Shown here one piece after another: positions 33,661 to 43,190 of a DNA stretch of 64,000 bases. The notes beneath the pieces are model-generated. The model was given only the letters and a program-made list of their open reading frames with translations, was not told the DNA's origin and searched no databases. How positions within the stretch are numbered: position 1 is the stretch's first letter; each line of letters opens with the position of its first letter. Source of the stretch: Balneola sp. (GTDB lineage Bacteria; Bacteroidota; Rhodothermia; Balneolales; Balneolaceae); NCBI GenBank assembly GCA_002696035.1, contig NZQV01000015.1, positions 1 to 64,000 of the forward strand, written 5' to 3'. A program made the translations under genes and the position numbers.

Positions 33661-35019
33661 GTGAAGAAATTTTTAACGCCCATTTTATTGATCAGCATAG
33701 TTTTCGCGGGCTGTGGTGGAGACGATTCAAACAATAACAACTCATCAGGATTCGGGGGATTTGGCAGTGGCAACTTTGGCCAGAGAGCTACCAGCGTGGA
33801 AACCTCAGACATTACCATCGGATCCATTTCGGAACAAGTGCGCTCTTTTGGAAATGTAAAGGCGCAAAATGTCATCTCTGTTGTTCCCCAGGTGAGCAAC
33901 AGAATCACCGATATGTATGTTGATCTGGGCGATACCGTACGACAGGGACAAACCCTCGCCAAGATTCATGATGTAACTTTTCGGGATCAATTGGCTCAGG
34001 CTCGCTCTCAACTTCAGCAAAGCCGAATTGCTGTAGTTCGTGACAGTTCAGAATATGCACGTCAGCAAAGTTTGCGAGAAAGAGATCTCACCAGCAGTGC
34101 GGATCTTGAAATTGCAGAGGCCAATTACCAGAGTTCATTGGCGCAATATGAGTCAGCCCGTTCTTCACTCACCCAGGCGCTCGAGAATTTCAACAATACG
34201 GAAGTGAAAGCACCTGTAAGCGGCGTAATAACCTCACGATCACTGGAAACCGGAGATCTTGCTACAACAGGAACAGAGATCTTTCAGATCGCCAGCACTA
34301 AAGGATATGAATCCCGCATTTTTCTTCCGGTAAGTGACTGGCGTGCTGTTAAAATTGGCCAGGATGTAAATTTGCGTATCAGCAACGAAAGTAATGTAAG
34401 TGCTCGCGGTATCGTATCCCGAAAGAGCCCACAACTGGATGAGACTACCGGCCTTGGAGAAGTAGTGATCACGCTAACAAGTATTGGCAGTGATATATAT
34501 CCCGGAGTTTTGGTTGAAAATATTATCAACATCACCACCAAAGAACGTGCTATGATCGTTCCCCGGAGCGCCTTGGTGGAACAGGTTGAGACCGTCATCA
34601 ACCCGGAAACAAATACCATAGACCTTGAAAGAACATACTCTGTTTTTGTTTCTAAAGGTGATTCTATAGCTGAACGCCGTGAGCTTGATCTTGGAATTGA
34701 GCAGGGAGACCGTATTGAAGTGCTGGGCGGATTACTGCCAAGCGATGATATTATTGTAACCGGACAAAGCGGACTGGATGACGGGTCGCGCATACAGGTT
34801 GCTTCCGGAGAACGCTTTCAAGCTCCTCAGGAACGACAAATTGGACAAGAAGGAAGATCCCCAGTTAATAACCGGCAAGATATACTCGCAAATATGAGTG
34901 AGGAAGAACGTGCTGAAGCCCGTGAAAAAATGCAGGATATGAGCCGTGAGGAACGCATGCAATACTTACAGGAACTGCGAGCACAGCAGACTTCATCTGC
35001 AGATTCAACTTCAAACTAA
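33661..35019 (+). CDS. RND efflux periplasmic adaptor (membrane-fusion lipoprotein)
   Basis: This is a 452-aa HlyD/AcrA-type adaptor linking inner-membrane RND pumps to an outer-membrane channel. It starts at GTG 33661, with a lipobox at Cys18 (VFAGC), then an Asn/Gly-rich linker (DDSNNNNSSGFGGFG). Further along are the lipoyl-like domain (VVPQVSNRITDMYVDLGDTVRQGQTLA), a coiled-coil hairpin (QLAQARSQLQQSR...NYQSSLAQYESA), VKAPVSGVITSRSLETGD, and beta-barrel and membrane-proximal domains. A charged tail (MSEEERAEAREKMQDMSREE) that is not typical of AcrA closes the protein. It is the first gene of the operon, 9 bp before the first permease. The substrate is unknown. Confidence 0.93.
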   Translation: MKKFLTPILLISIVFAGCGGDDSNNNNSSGFGGFGSGNFGQRATSVETSDITIGSISEQVRSFGNVKAQNVISVVPQVSNRITDMYVDLGDTVRQGQTLAKIHDVTFRDQLAQARSQLQQSRIAVVRDSSEYARQQSLRERDLTSSADLEIAEANYQSSLAQYESARSSLTQALENFNNTEVKAPVSGVITSRSLETGDLATTGTEIFQIASTKGYESRIFLPVSDWRAVKIGQDVNLRISNESNVSARGIVSRKSPQLDETTGLGEVVITLTSIGSDIYPGVLVENIINITTKERAMIVPRSALVEQVETVINPETNTIDLERTYSVFVSKGDSIAERRELDLGIEQGDRIEVLGGLLPSDDIIVTGQSGLDDGSRIQVASGERFQAPQERQIGQEGRSPVNNRQDILANMSEEERAEAREKMQDMSREERMQYLQELRAQQTSSADSTSN

Positions 35020-35028
35020 AGGGATATA

Positions 35029-38000
35029 ATGGCTTCGTTATCCAAACTGGCGGTAGATCGTCCAATTACATTTTTAATGGGTACCCTGATCCTTCTGGGA
35101 TTTGGTTTATATGGATTGCAGAATCTCAGGCTAAATTTATATCCCGATGTATCTTTCCCCACTATCACTGTTTACACCAGCTACGAAGGCGTAGCTCCGG
35201 AAGATATCGAAACGCTGGTAACCCGCCCCATCGAGGAATCTGTTGGAAGTATCAGTGGTATTCGTAAGGTGCGTTCGCTTTCCAGTCAGGGAGCATCGGT
35301 AGTTAAACTTAATTTTGAGTGGGGAACCGATCTCTACCAAGCCGAAAATGACGTGCGCAAGGAACTCGGTTTTGTGGAACGACAAATTCCCGATGATGCC
35401 GAAACACCGCTTGTATTCTCTTACGACCCGAATCAGGAACCTATAGTAGTGCTGACGGTGACTTCCAATGCCCGTAGTGCCCGAGAGTTGCGCACCTACT
35501 CAAAACAGGTGCTGGAGCAGCGCATTGAGCGTATTAATGGGATTGCATCTGCAGAAACTTCAGGCGGGCTTCAGCGGCAGATCAACGTCCGTATTGATAA
35601 CAACCAGATGCGGCTCTACAACATCACCATTGCTGAAATTGCCCAAAAACTTCAGCAAGAAAATATTCAGGTGCCGGCCGGGCAACTTACTGAAGGCAAC
35701 ACCAATTATTCGCTGCGAACCATTGGCGAATTCAAAAATGTAGATCAAATTCGAAATACCATCATTACCGTACGGGATGGTCAGCCCCTGTTACTTAAAG
35801 ATGTAGCCGATGTGGAAGATGGCATTCAGCAACCTATAGGAAATGTCCGTGTGAATGGCGAGGATGGCATTGTACTGAATGTATATCGCCAAAGTGATGC
35901 AAACGTAGTGACAGCCGCTAATGCTGTGGTGGGTGGGCTGGAAGAAATACAGCGCAGTCTCCCTTCGGATGTAAAAGTATCTGTGCTCACCAACAAAGCC
36001 GACTTTATCGAGCAATCCATCAGTAACCTGCTATGGACAGGCGTTCAGGCCATTATCCTTGTGATCTTGATCCTGCTCGTATTTTTGAGAAGCGGTCGCT
36101 CCGCCACCATTATTGCCATATCTATTCCGGTATCTATAATTACCACATTTATGGTCATGGATATGGCAGATCTAAGCCTGAACATCATCTCGTTATCAGG
36201 ACTTACCCTTGCCGTTGGCTTGGTGGTAGATAACGCCGTGGTAGTTTTGGAGAATATCTTCAGATTTCGGGAGCAGGGAGCCGATCGCGATTCAGCTTCG
36301 GTAGATGGAGCCAAAGAGGTTGCCGTCCCCATTATTGTTTCTACCCTTACAACCCTGGTGGTTTTTCTCCCTATACTATTTGTACCGGGCATTGCCGGAT
36401 TTCTTTTCAGAGATCTCGCGTTAACGATCTCATTTTCGCTGATCGTTTCTACCCTGGTGGCTCTCACCCTCATTCCACTGATGGCTTCCCAATTCTATAA
36501 AGCCTCCACACAAAACATAGGAGCAACTAACAAGATCGCTCTTTTCTTTGGGAACCTGCTCGAGAAGGTTGAGACCACCTACAACGAACAACTTCAAAAA
36601 GTGATCGGAAAAAGTGGATGGGTAGTGTTGGCGGCTTTCTTATTCTTCGGAGCCACGATTCCCATCTTTTTCATGATCGGTGGTGAATTCTTTCCCCGTG
36701 TAGATGAAAATGCCTTTGTACTGGAAGTTCAGCGGGAACCCGGTGTGAATTTATTTGAACTGGAACGATCGATGGGACAAGTTGAATCCATCGTTCGGCA
36801 GGAAGTACCCGAAGCCCGGCTTATCGTTTCAGATTATGGCGATAAGGAAGGCATTGAAGGAGCAGATGACCCCGGAGGATTCACAGGAACCGTTCGGGTT
36901 GAACTTGTTTCACAAAATGAACGAAACCGCTCACAGGCCCAGATCACCTCATCGCTGATGCGTGAGCTGCAAATTGTGCCCGGCGTACAAATTCAGGAAG
37001 TGATCATCGATCCGCTAAGTCCCGATGGCCAAAACGGCCTGATCGTACAGATTTTTGGATACGATCCTGAAATCAAAAAAGAATTGTCAGAAGGCGTTAA
37101 AGAGCGCCTGCTACAGATCGATGGCATCAACAACGTATTCAGCTCTGCCGATCAGGGTCGCCCAGAATTAAGGCTGATCATGGATCGTGAACGGATTTCC
37201 CGAGTAGGGATGAACACGAATCAGGTTGCAAGTGCCGTCAGCAATGCCGTTAAAGGAAATATTGCCACCGCATTTGTAGATCAGGGTGTGGAATACGAAG
37301 TAGTGGTTGAACTGGCCGCCAGCGACAAAGCCCAATCGGTTGACCTGTCCAATATTCAGGTTCAAACTCCGGCCGGAGAATGGATGCCGCTGAAAAACCT
37401 GGCTCGCATAGAACGCTATACCGGCCCCACCAACGTGCTCCGTATCGATCAGGAACGAGTGACTGAAGTGACCGCCGAGCTTAATGATACCGATCTGGCA
37501 ACGGCTTCTGTACAAGCTCGTAAAACCCTCGATCAGGTAAACTGGCCCGATGAATACCGATACGAAATTTCAGGAACGGCCGAAGAGCAATCTGAATCCT
37601 TTGGTTTTTTGATGATCGCATTCATGATCGCAGGAATTCTTACTTATATGGTAATGGCCTCCCAGTTCGAAAGCCTTGTTGAGCCATTTATCATCATTTT
37701 AACCATCCCATTAGCACTATCAGGCGTGTTATTGATGCTTTGGTTTACCGGCACTTCCATTAGTGTAACTTCTATGGTGGGGCTGATCCTGCTTACCGGA
37801 ATTGTTGTAAACAACGGAATTGTGATGATCGATTACATCAAGATATTACAGGCCCGGGGAACGACTCGCGAGAAAGCTATTGTTGATGGAGCGACCCGCC
37901 GTTTACGCCCTATCTTGATGACCGCCTTCACCACCATCCTTTCGATGGTACCGCTGGCCCTTGAGTTGGGCACCGGCTCCGAAACCTGGAGTCCCATGGC

Positions 38001-38157
38001 CCGAACCGTAATTGGCGGCCTGACCATGAGTACCTTGCTGATGCTGTTTGTAGTACCTTGTTTTTATAACATCATAAACGGATTGGTTGAAAAATTCGGC
38101 TTTGATGCTGTTCATAAAGTAGATCCTTTAGCTAAATCACAAGAGGCCCTGGCATGA
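35029..38157 (+). CDS. RND-family inner-membrane efflux permease (first)
   Basis: This 1042-aa pump of the HAE1/AcrB-like RND superfamily has 12 transmembrane helices in two homologous halves, with large periplasmic loops. The N-terminal helix starts LAVDRPITFLMGTLILLGFG. The TM4 proton-relay region reads GLTLAVGLVVDNAVVVLENIFRF, with one Asp where AcrB has two. The second half shows SMVGLILLTGIVVNNGIVMIDYIK and TRRLRPILMTAFTTILSMVPLALELGTGSE. It uses proton flow to expel a substrate (drug, dye, metal or lipid-like compound). It is co-transcribed with the adaptor upstream, and its stop overlaps the start of the second permease (ATGA). Heavy-metal CzcA motifs are not evident, so a general drug/solvent role is more likely than metal export. 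Confidence 0.94.
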   Translation: MASLSKLAVDRPITFLMGTLILLGFGLYGLQNLRLNLYPDVSFPTITVYTSYEGVAPEDIETLVTRPIEESVGSISGIRKVRSLSSQGASVVKLNFEWGTDLYQAENDVRKELGFVERQIPDDAETPLVFSYDPNQEPIVVLTVTSNARSARELRTYSKQVLEQRIERINGIASAETSGGLQRQINVRIDNNQMRLYNITIAEIAQKLQQENIQVPAGQLTEGNTNYSLRTIGEFKNVDQIRNTIITVRDGQPLLLKDVADVEDGIQQPIGNVRVNGEDGIVLNVYRQSDANVVTAANAVVGGLEEIQRSLPSDVKVSVLTNKADFIEQSISNLLWTGVQAIILVILILLVFLRSGRSATIIAISIPVSIITTFMVMDMADLSLNIISLSGLTLAVGLVVDNAVVVLENIFRFREQGADRDSASVDGAKEVAVPIIVSTLTTLVVFLPILFVPGIAGFLFRDLALTISFSLIVSTLVALTLIPLMASQFYKASTQNIGATNKIALFFGNLLEKVETTYNEQLQKVIGKSGWVVLAAFLFFGATIPIFFMIGGEFFPRVDENAFVLEVQREPGVNLFELERSMGQVESIVRQEVPEARLIVSDYGDKEGIEGADDPGGFTGTVRVELVSQNERNRSQAQITSSLMRELQIVPGVQIQEVIIDPLSPDGQNGLIVQIFGYDPEIKKELSEGVKERLLQIDGINNVFSSADQGRPELRLIMDRERISRVGMNTNQVASAVSNAVKGNIATAFVDQGVEYEVVVELAASDKAQSVDLSNIQVQTPAGEWMPLKNLARIERYTGPTNVLRIDQERVTEVTAELNDTDLATASVQARKTLDQVNWPDEYRYEISGTAEEQSESFGFLMIAFMIAGILTYMVMASQFESLVEPFIIILTIPLALSGVLLMLWFTGTSISVTSMVGLILLTGIVVNNGIVMIDYIKILQARGTTREKAIVDGATRRLRPILMTAFTTILSMVPLALELGTGSETWSPMARTVIGGLTMSTLLMLFVVPCFYNIINGLVEKFGFDAVHKVDPLAKSQEALA

Positions 38158-41100
38158 AACAATTTTCTGTAGCCGGAAGTATTCTCAAACGCCCAATTAC
38201 GGTCATCATGATGACGCTGATCGTGATCGGGTTTGGGGTGTTTTCACTCACCAACTTAAAGGTCACACTTTATCCCTCGTTCAACATTCCGGTGCTGGCA
38301 GTATCCACCGGATATAACAATGTAGCCCCAGAAGATATCAACCGGATCATTGTGAATCCTATTGAAGGTGCATTATCTGCAATTGAGGGAATCGAGACGC
38401 TGGAAGCACGCGTAAATCGCGGAAGTGCGTTCATCATACTTCGTTTGCGGGAAGGCTCCGACATCAGAAAAACAGAATTAAAGGTTCGAAAAGCCATAGA
38501 TCAAATTAGAGGAGAACTGCCCGACCAGGCTCAGGAACCCGTCATTTTTCAGTTTGATCCGGAAAACAGGCCCATTATGCGGCTCAGTATAGATGCTGAA
38601 AATCGCGGATTGGATGAACTCCGAAACATTGGCCTTGAACTGGTTGAAACCCGGCTGGAACGTATCGACGGACTCGCTTCAGCTGAAACACAAGGCGGGC
38701 TGGAACGCCGTATTTATGTGGACGTCTCTCCAATGTCACTCGCACAATACAACCTCTCTCCATCTGATATTGAAAATGCGCTACGCTCTAATAACGTACA
38801 GTTACCCATCGGTAATGTTGTATCAGAAAAGATCAACTACAGCATTCGGGCAGAATCTACCTATCAAACCGTAGAAGAAATACAGAATACCATCATCCGG
38901 ATGTCGGAAAATGAAATTCCCATTCGCGTAAAAGATGTAGCCGATGTAAGTGATGGCTTTACTGACATCACCAGCCTGGTGAAAGTAAATGGCAAGAACA
39001 GCGTGTCAGTAGAAGTTCAAAAGACCTCTGATGCCAACACTCTTGATGTTGTAAATGCTGTGAAAGCCTTGGTTCCGGAGATCAACGATGTAATGCCACC
39101 CGGCGTAACATTGCGCGTACTATCTGACGAAGGCAAGACCATTGAAGATTCAATAAATAATCTTTCACAATCGGCCCTTGCTGCTTTAGTAGTTGTTATT
39201 TTAGTGATACTGATCTTTATGGGTGGATGGCGCATTTCGCTGGTTGTTGCTTCAACCATACCCGTTTCCATCGCCGCTACCTTTGCTGCCATGTACGCTG
39301 CCGACCTGACACTCAATATCCTCACCATTTCAGCCCTTGCCCTGGCCATTGGTTTACTGGTTGATAATTCCATCGTGGTAACCGAAAGTATTGCCCGTAA
39401 ACTCGAAGAAGGCAAATCCCGCTTTGATGCTGCCCTTCAGGGTACCAATGAGGTAATCGGAGCCCTGCTCGGTTCAACCCTGACTACATTGGGCGTATTC
39501 ATTCCCATCATTTTGATCTCGGGAACGCAAGGTGCATTCTTCAGGGAATTTGCCTATGCCATCTGTTTTTCGATCGCCTTTTCGTTCCTTTCGTCCATCA
39601 TTCTGGTACCCGTTATTGCGCTGCTTACACTCGATGCCAAACAGTTCAACACCAAGAACTTTGCTTTTAAAGGAATCTCAAAACTTGAACGCGGTTATAC
39701 CAAAGCGCTGGGATGGTTATTTCAGCATAAATGGATCCCGTTGCTGGGAATGGTTGTTATAGCAGCAGGGACCTTTTTACTGTATAGCAACATCACCAAA
39801 GAAGGGTTTCCGGAAGCAGACTCCGGACAGATCGACATCAACATCAGCCTTCCTGAGGGAAGTCAGCTTATTAAAACGGCCGATGTACTGGAGGAATTCA
39901 GCCGCCGTGTAGATGAGATGCCGGAGGTCGAAACCATGATCACCAACATTGGACGAAGCCGGTGGAATAACTCCAGCAACCGTGGAGAGATCAGCCTCAC
40001 CCTTGTTCCTGAAACTAAACGAGAGATCAGCAGTACCGATTTTGCAGCACAACTTCGCCAAAACCTTACTGCACCCGGCGTGGATGTTCGTGTTCGGGTT
40101 GAGGGCGGCGGACTGAGCTTTGGACGTGGCTGGGATTCAGGAGGGAACTCAATTCGTCTCAGTTTGATTGGCCCTGAGATTGAAGAATTGCTGGCTATCT
40201 CGCAAAAAATCGAAGCCAACCTGATGGATGACCCCACCGTCATTGATGTTGATAACGGACGAACCGATCCTACCCCGGAACTTCATTTTATGGCCGATCG
40301 CGAACGACTGGCACGCCTGGGAACCAGCATGAATGCCATTGCTTCCAATCTTCGCACCCAAACACTAGGCAACACTGCCGGATACTTCATCAGCGAAGGC
40401 CGCGAGATCCCCATTGAAGTTCGTACCCAAAAACAAGCTTTGACCAGCCGCGAAGAATTATTCGACCTTGAAGTATTTCAATATGAAGATCAGAGAATTC
40501 CCGTTTCAGCAGTCGGGGAGTTTGTACCGGTTCGCGGGGTTGATTCCTTTCAGCGCAGAGATCGCGAAACCGTTCTCGATGTAAACATTCAGATACAGGG
40601 AAATGCACTGGAGTACGAGCAAGTGGTTCGCGATTTCATAGAATCCGAGATCGTACTTCCCGATGGCTACCGCTATGAATTTACCGGCGGCACACGCGAG
40701 ACCCAGCAAGGCCAATCCGAGTTTGGTTTTGCCTTACTTGCCGCCCTCATTTTGATGTTTATGATCATGGCCTCCCTGTTCGAAAACTTCCGTGATCCCT
40801 TTGTGATCTGGCTCTGTATTCCGCTGGCCATGTTCGGAGCCCTCGCCTTTTTGTACCTGATCGGAGACCCGCTGACCACAACCGCTAATATTGGCGTGTT
40901 TATGCTGGTGGGCATCATCGTAAACAACGGCATCGTACTGGTCGACTATATGCACCTATACACCAAAGGCGTTGAATATGATATGCTGAATCGAAAATCT
41001 GTTAGCTGGAAGAATTTATTCATCCCGGTTTTCTTTTGGAAAGAAAAACCAACAGTCAAAGATTCCATGCTACTGCAGAACATTCAGGAAGCTTGCCGGC

Positions 41101-41345
41101 GACGAATGCGCCCCATTTTACTGACAGCCATCACCACGATCTGCTCTATGGTTCCCCTCTCTCTGGAATTAGGTTCCGGGGCTGAAACGTGGTCGCCACT
41201 GGCAAAATCTGTTATTGGCGGGTTGATGTTCGGCTCAATTCTCACTCTTTTCATCACCCCTGTCCTTTCGGTTTCATTAAGTATGACCATTGAATGGTTC
41301 AAGGAATTATTTCGCAGTAAACAAACACAATCGGCTGAGGCTTAA
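38154..41345 (+). CDS. RND-family inner-membrane efflux permease (second)
   Basis: This 1063-aa RND pump is paralogous to the preceding gene (VAGSILKRPITVIMMTLIVIGFG; ALALAIGLLVDNSIVVTESIA; GVFMLVGIIVNNGIVLVDYMHLY; RRRMRPILLTAITTICSMVPLSLELGSG). It has an extra loop of about 25 residues after the last motif (RKSVSWKNLFIPVFFWKEK) before the final helices. Its ATG overlaps the stop of the first permease by 4 bp, so translation is coupled. Two different permeases sharing one adaptor recalls MdtABC, where MdtB and MdtC form a mixed trimer; that is a reasonable hypothesis here. No TolC-like gene is present in the window. Confidence 0.94.
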   Translation: MKQFSVAGSILKRPITVIMMTLIVIGFGVFSLTNLKVTLYPSFNIPVLAVSTGYNNVAPEDINRIIVNPIEGALSAIEGIETLEARVNRGSAFIILRLREGSDIRKTELKVRKAIDQIRGELPDQAQEPVIFQFDPENRPIMRLSIDAENRGLDELRNIGLELVETRLERIDGLASAETQGGLERRIYVDVSPMSLAQYNLSPSDIENALRSNNVQLPIGNVVSEKINYSIRAESTYQTVEEIQNTIIRMSENEIPIRVKDVADVSDGFTDITSLVKVNGKNSVSVEVQKTSDANTLDVVNAVKALVPEINDVMPPGVTLRVLSDEGKTIEDSINNLSQSALAALVVVILVILIFMGGWRISLVVASTIPVSIAATFAAMYAADLTLNILTISALALAIGLLVDNSIVVTESIARKLEEGKSRFDAALQGTNEVIGALLGSTLTTLGVFIPIILISGTQGAFFREFAYAICFSIAFSFLSSIILVPVIALLTLDAKQFNTKNFAFKGISKLERGYTKALGWLFQHKWIPLLGMVVIAAGTFLLYSNITKEGFPEADSGQIDINISLPEGSQLIKTADVLEEFSRRVDEMPEVETMITNIGRSRWNNSSNRGEISLTLVPETKREISSTDFAAQLRQNLTAPGVDVRVRVEGGGLSFGRGWDSGGNSIRLSLIGPEIEELLAISQKIEANLMDDPTVIDVDNGRTDPTPELHFMADRERLARLGTSMNAIASNLRTQTLGNTAGYFISEGREIPIEVRTQKQALTSREELFDLEVFQYEDQRIPVSAVGEFVPVRGVDSFQRRDRETVLDVNIQIQGNALEYEQVVRDFIESEIVLPDGYRYEFTGGTRETQQGQSEFGFALLAALILMFMIMASLFENFRDPFVIWLCIPLAMFGALAFLYLIGDPLTTTANIGVFMLVGIIVNNGIVLVDYMHLYTKGVEYDMLNRKSVSWKNLFIPVFFWKEKPTVKDSMLLQNIQEACRRRMRPILLTAITTICSMVPLSLELGSGAETWSPLAKSVIGGLMFGSILTLFITPVLSVSLSMTIEWFKELFRSKQTQSAEA

Positions 41346-41477
41346 ACTAAATAGTTCTTACTAACAGTTTAACTTCATCCGGCACAGGTAGCAATAGTGA
41401 TAAAATTTAGTTTCACTCTTGGAAATTGGAACTTGTTCTCGCTATACTTGTTTTAAATAACAAAAAGGAGAAATATT

Positions 41478-41786
41478 ATGAGTAAATCATCAGATTTTGT
41501 ATCAGGAATTATTTCAGGAGCTCTTGTTGGTGCAGCAATAGCATTGCTTTACGCACCCGATACGGGTAAGAACACGCGTGACCGTCTTTCATATCAACTG
41601 AGCAATTATTACGACGAGCTCAACGACCTTATCGATCAGCTTCGGGAGGAAAAAGAAATTCTCGTATCCGATGCCAAAGAAAAAGGCGATAAAGTAGTAT
41701 TGGACGCCAAAGAAAAAGCTGAAGATCTAATTAAGGAAGCTGAGAACTTATTGGAGTCTATTGAAACGGCCAAGAAAAAAACCTGA
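41478..41786 (+). CDS. YtxH-domain protein (first copy)
   Basis: This 102-aa protein has an N-terminal Gly/Ala-rich membrane segment (FVSGIISGALVGAAIALLYAPDTGKNTRDRL) matching YtxH, followed by a long charged helix (DLIDQLREEKEILVSDAKEKG...DAKEKAEDLIKEAENL). YtxH proteins are general-stress-type small membrane proteins with unknown mechanism. A clear ribosome-binding site AAGGAGA precedes the ATG. A hairpin terminator follows. A second YtxH gene lies 3 kb away. Confidence 0.88.
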   Translation: MSKSSDFVSGIISGALVGAAIALLYAPDTGKNTRDRLSYQLSNYYDELNDLIDQLREEKEILVSDAKEKGDKVVLDAKEKAEDLIKEAENLLESIETAKKKT

Positions 41787-41805
41787 AGCTAAGTAATTAC
41801 ATCAT

Positions 41806-41843
41806 TTAAAGCCTTGTACTTTCATTAGTGCAAGGCTTTTTTA
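41806..41843. terminator. Terminator after the first YtxH gene
   Basis: AAAGCCTTG (41808-41816) and CAAGGCTTTTTT (41831-41842) form the stem with T-run; AAAGCC on the left arm lets it work for the leftward decarboxylase gene as well. Confidence 0.92.
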
Positions 41844-41849
41844 TATCGA

Positions 41850-43190
41850 TCAAAGATGGGTTTCAATTCGGTGTAGCAGCGTTTCCACAAAATTTTGCTG
41901 CTCGGGTTTCATAAACACGCTCCGCAAAATGGTAACATCTTCTGAGTTTATCTCATATTCCGGATGCAGCCTTTTAAAGGATGTTGCAGGTACGCGATAC
42001 AAAGACAAATAAAACGTTCGCTCACGCATTCCCACATTGAACACAGCTTTCACTTTTTCTGAGATTTCAGCTGTGGTGGTAGCCTCAGATGGGAAATATC
42101 CCAGGATATCGAGTTCAGGATATTTATAGGCTTTCAGTTTCTTTGAGGTACCGATCTTCTCAAACATCTCTTTTGCTGCAGTCAGGCAACTTCGCAAAAT
42201 TGGTCCAAACCCTTCCGACTCCTTTAAAGGAAATAATTGAAGGGTAGCCCAAAATGCCACCGCTGTAGCTCCCGCCCGAGAGCACTCTAAGCTAATCTCT
42301 CCAAGATGCAGATCCTCAGATGTAAAATACGTGTAAGGCGAGTCGTGCTTATAAAATTTTCCCACAGCGGGATCTTTAAAAAGCACACACCCACAACCAT
42401 AGGGCTGCAAGCCGTGCTTGTGTGGATCCACTACAATGCTGTCTGCTTCTTCCATTAAATTCCATGCTGTTTCCTCTGCCAGATCAGCATCCTTTAACGC
42501 TCTGAAAAATCCTCCGTAAGCGGCGTCAATATGAATTCGAATGCCATGCTCCCTTGCCCAGAGTAAAACCTGCTGAAGGGGCTCTACCTCCCCCAGCCCG
42601 GTTGTACCAAGCGTAACCACGACAGTTCCAATTTCTTGTGGGTTGATAGCATCCAGGTCAAAATCTCCATTTTCGCGAACCGGAATTTTTGTGCCTTCAA
42701 CCTGAAGAACGGAACACATACGCTCGTGAGTGTAATGGGCATTTTCAGAAAAGGCGATCTTCTTCTTAGGATGAGACTCTCGGGCTATCCAAAGTGCTTC
42801 CAGGTTTGCTATGGTTCCGCTTGCAGTAAGATGACCAAGGAACTCATCCCCATAACCAAAAAAACGGGCAAGTTCGGCTACCGCTTCTTTTTCCATTTCT
42901 GATGAAGGAGGGCCGCCATCAAGGGCATGGTTGTTTGGGTTGATGGTCATGGCCATGGCATAAGCCGCCCAGGTTAATGGATGGGGTGGTTTCAGCATTT
43001 GTCCCGCATAAACGGGATGATGAAATGGAAAGTTTCCTTTCAGGCGTCCAGCAAGTTCATTAAAAACATGCTCAGCTTTCTCCTGAGAAACAGAAAGCGC
43101 CGGATGTTGATCCCATGCACCGTACGATTCTTTCCACTCTGAGATCTGATCCAGAGCAGTGTCCAGAATATGCCTCGCCTGTTTATCCAT
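41850..43190 (-). CDS. Group II PLP-dependent amino-acid decarboxylase family
   Basis: This 446-aa PLP enzyme is of the aromatic-amino-acid/glutamate/diaminobutyrate decarboxylase fold. HLTASGTIANLEALWIARE and SENAHYTHERMCSVL (His stacks on PLP) are followed by GTTGLGEVEPLQQVL, HIDAAYGGFF (Asp to pyridine N), and the Schiff-base Lys in VVDPHKHGLQPYGCGC (about 247-262). The N-terminus retains PHPLTWAAYAMAMTINPNNHALDGGP. The start codon overlaps the stop codon of the upstream DUF3078 gene by one base. The substrate is not clear; the residue context and lack of pathway genes leave open whether it is a decarboxylase or an aldehyde-synthase/lyase-type relative. Confidence 0.88.
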   Translation of the reverse strand: MDKQARHILDTALDQISEWKESYGAWDQHPALSVSQEKAEHVFNELAGRLKGNFPFHHPVYAGQMLKPPHPLTWAAYAMAMTINPNNHALDGGPPSSEMEKEAVAELARFFGYGDEFLGHLTASGTIANLEALWIARESHPKKKIAFSENAHYTHERMCSVLQVEGTKIPVRENGDFDLDAINPQEIGTVVVTLGTTGLGEVEPLQQVLLWAREHGIRIHIDAAYGGFFRALKDADLAEETAWNLMEEADSIVVDPHKHGLQPYGCGCVLFKDPAVGKFYKHDSPYTYFTSEDLHLGEISLECSRAGATAVAFWATLQLFPLKESEGFGPILRSCLTAAKEMFEKIGTSKKLKAYKYPELDILGYFPSEATTTAEISEKVKAVFNVGMRERTFYLSLYRVPATSFKRLHPEYEINSEDVTILRSVFMKPEQQNFVETLLHRIETHL

